A model generated the notes under the pieces. That model did not search any database. It had not been told where the DNA came from and saw nothing but the letters and a program-made list of their open reading frames with translations. The position numbers were made by a program, and so were the translations under genes. DNA of 7,046 nt from an uncultured Actinomyces sp. (GTDB taxonomy: Bacteria > Actinomycetota > Actinomycetes > Actinomycetales > Actinomycetaceae), in NCBI GenBank assembly GCA_938028585.1, contig CALIZH010000278.1, forward strand, positions 1 to 7,046. Direction: 5' to 3'. Shown here piece after piece: positions 6,773 to 7,046 of this stretch (positions are counted from its first letter, which is position 1; each line of letters begins with the position of its first letter).

Positions 6773-6778
6773 GCACAC

Positions 6779-7027
6779 ATGGGTATCTGGATTGGGGATG
6801 CACGCGAGTTCGAAGAGCTGCGCGAAGAAAATGAGCGCTTGAAGGAGCGAGTCGCACATCTCGAACGACTCTTAAAAGCCTCCGGAGAATCCATCGATTT
6901 AGCACTGAGTCCATCCGAACGCGCACTGGTGCTAGATGGACGCAAGCTTGAGGCTGTCAAAGCCTACAGAGATCGCACCGGCGTCGGCCTAAAGACAGCA
7001 AAAGAAGCCGTCGACGCGGTCGGATAA
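6779..7027 (+). CDS. Small coiled-coil protein with a partial ribosomal L7/L12 C-terminal-like domain
   Basis: This is an 82-residue protein with a strong ribosome binding site. Residues about 8-34 (REFEELREENERLKERVAHL) form a likely coiled coil with Leu spacing suited to oligomerisation. Residues 55-82 (RKLEAVKAYRDRTGVGLKTA, then KEAVDAVG) closely resemble the helix-turn-helix part of the ribosomal L7/L12 C-terminal domain, whose consensus is K..VIK.VR..TGLGLKEAK..V. Lys56, Lys61, Arg64 and Lys75 align with the L12 residues Lys65, Lys70, Arg73 and Lys84, which lie on the translation-factor-binding face. The L12 N-terminal domain that binds L10 is absent, so this is not the stalk protein itself. 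Small proteins with L12-like tails are known in actinobacteria, but I know of no settled function. It is divergent from lacI and has no evident link to sugar uptake. Confidence 0.87.
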   Translation: MGIWIGDAREFEELREENERLKERVAHLERLLKASGESIDLALSPSERALVLDGRKLEAVKAYRDRTGVGLKTAKEAVDAVG

Positions 7028-7046
7028 AGCACACCGCAATGATGCA

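Noticed and set aside
7036..7046. Possible start of a further plus-strand gene at the ATGATG near the right edge
   Set aside because: No ribosome binding site precedes it, and only two or three codons are visible, so nothing supports a call.

Overview
This window looks like chromosomal DNA of a high-GC Gram-positive bacterium (actinobacterium), possibly an Actinomycetaceae-type commensal. The genus is an inference. The evidence is the moderately high GC, strong AAGGAGG-type ribosome binding sites, a GTG start, a Ser-rich lipoprotein linker, a Pro/Gln-rich single-pass membrane protein, and a CUT1 sugar-ABC system with no ATPase gene beside it. No mobile element, CRISPR array, tRNA or rRNA is visible.

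Layout from left to right. At 1-93 is the first 31 codons of a minus-strand gene that leaves the window. At 94-381 is a divergent intergenic region. At 382-945 (+) is an unrecognised single-pass membrane protein with a small extracellular domain. At 946-990 is a short convergent gap. At 991-6625 is a five-gene minus-strand operon, read right to left: a LacI-family repressor, a lipoprotein sugar-binding protein, a MalF-type permease, a MalG-type permease and a cysteine-type sulfatase. The gaps are 24 nt, 3 nt, a 4-nt ATGA overlap and 8 nt, so one transcript is likely. At 6626-6778 is a divergent control region rich in palindromes. At 6779-7027 (+) is an 82-residue protein with a coiled coil and half of a ribosomal L7/L12 C-terminal domain.

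The operon reads as a sense, import and desulfate cassette. A CUT1 transporter would bring a sulfated sugar or small sulfated glycan across the membrane. The sulfatase has no signal peptide, so it would remove the sulfate in the cytoplasm. The LacI protein would control its own operon through AAAACGTTTT-type operators just upstream of its gene. Neither the transport ATPase, the enzyme that makes formylglycine in the sulfatase, nor any glycosidase is in the window, so they must be elsewhere. The true substrate cannot be read from the sequence.

The points most worth a second look are the intracellular sulfatase in a sugar-import operon, the nested palindromes before lacI, the possible leaderless start of lacI, and the half-L12 coiled-coil protein.
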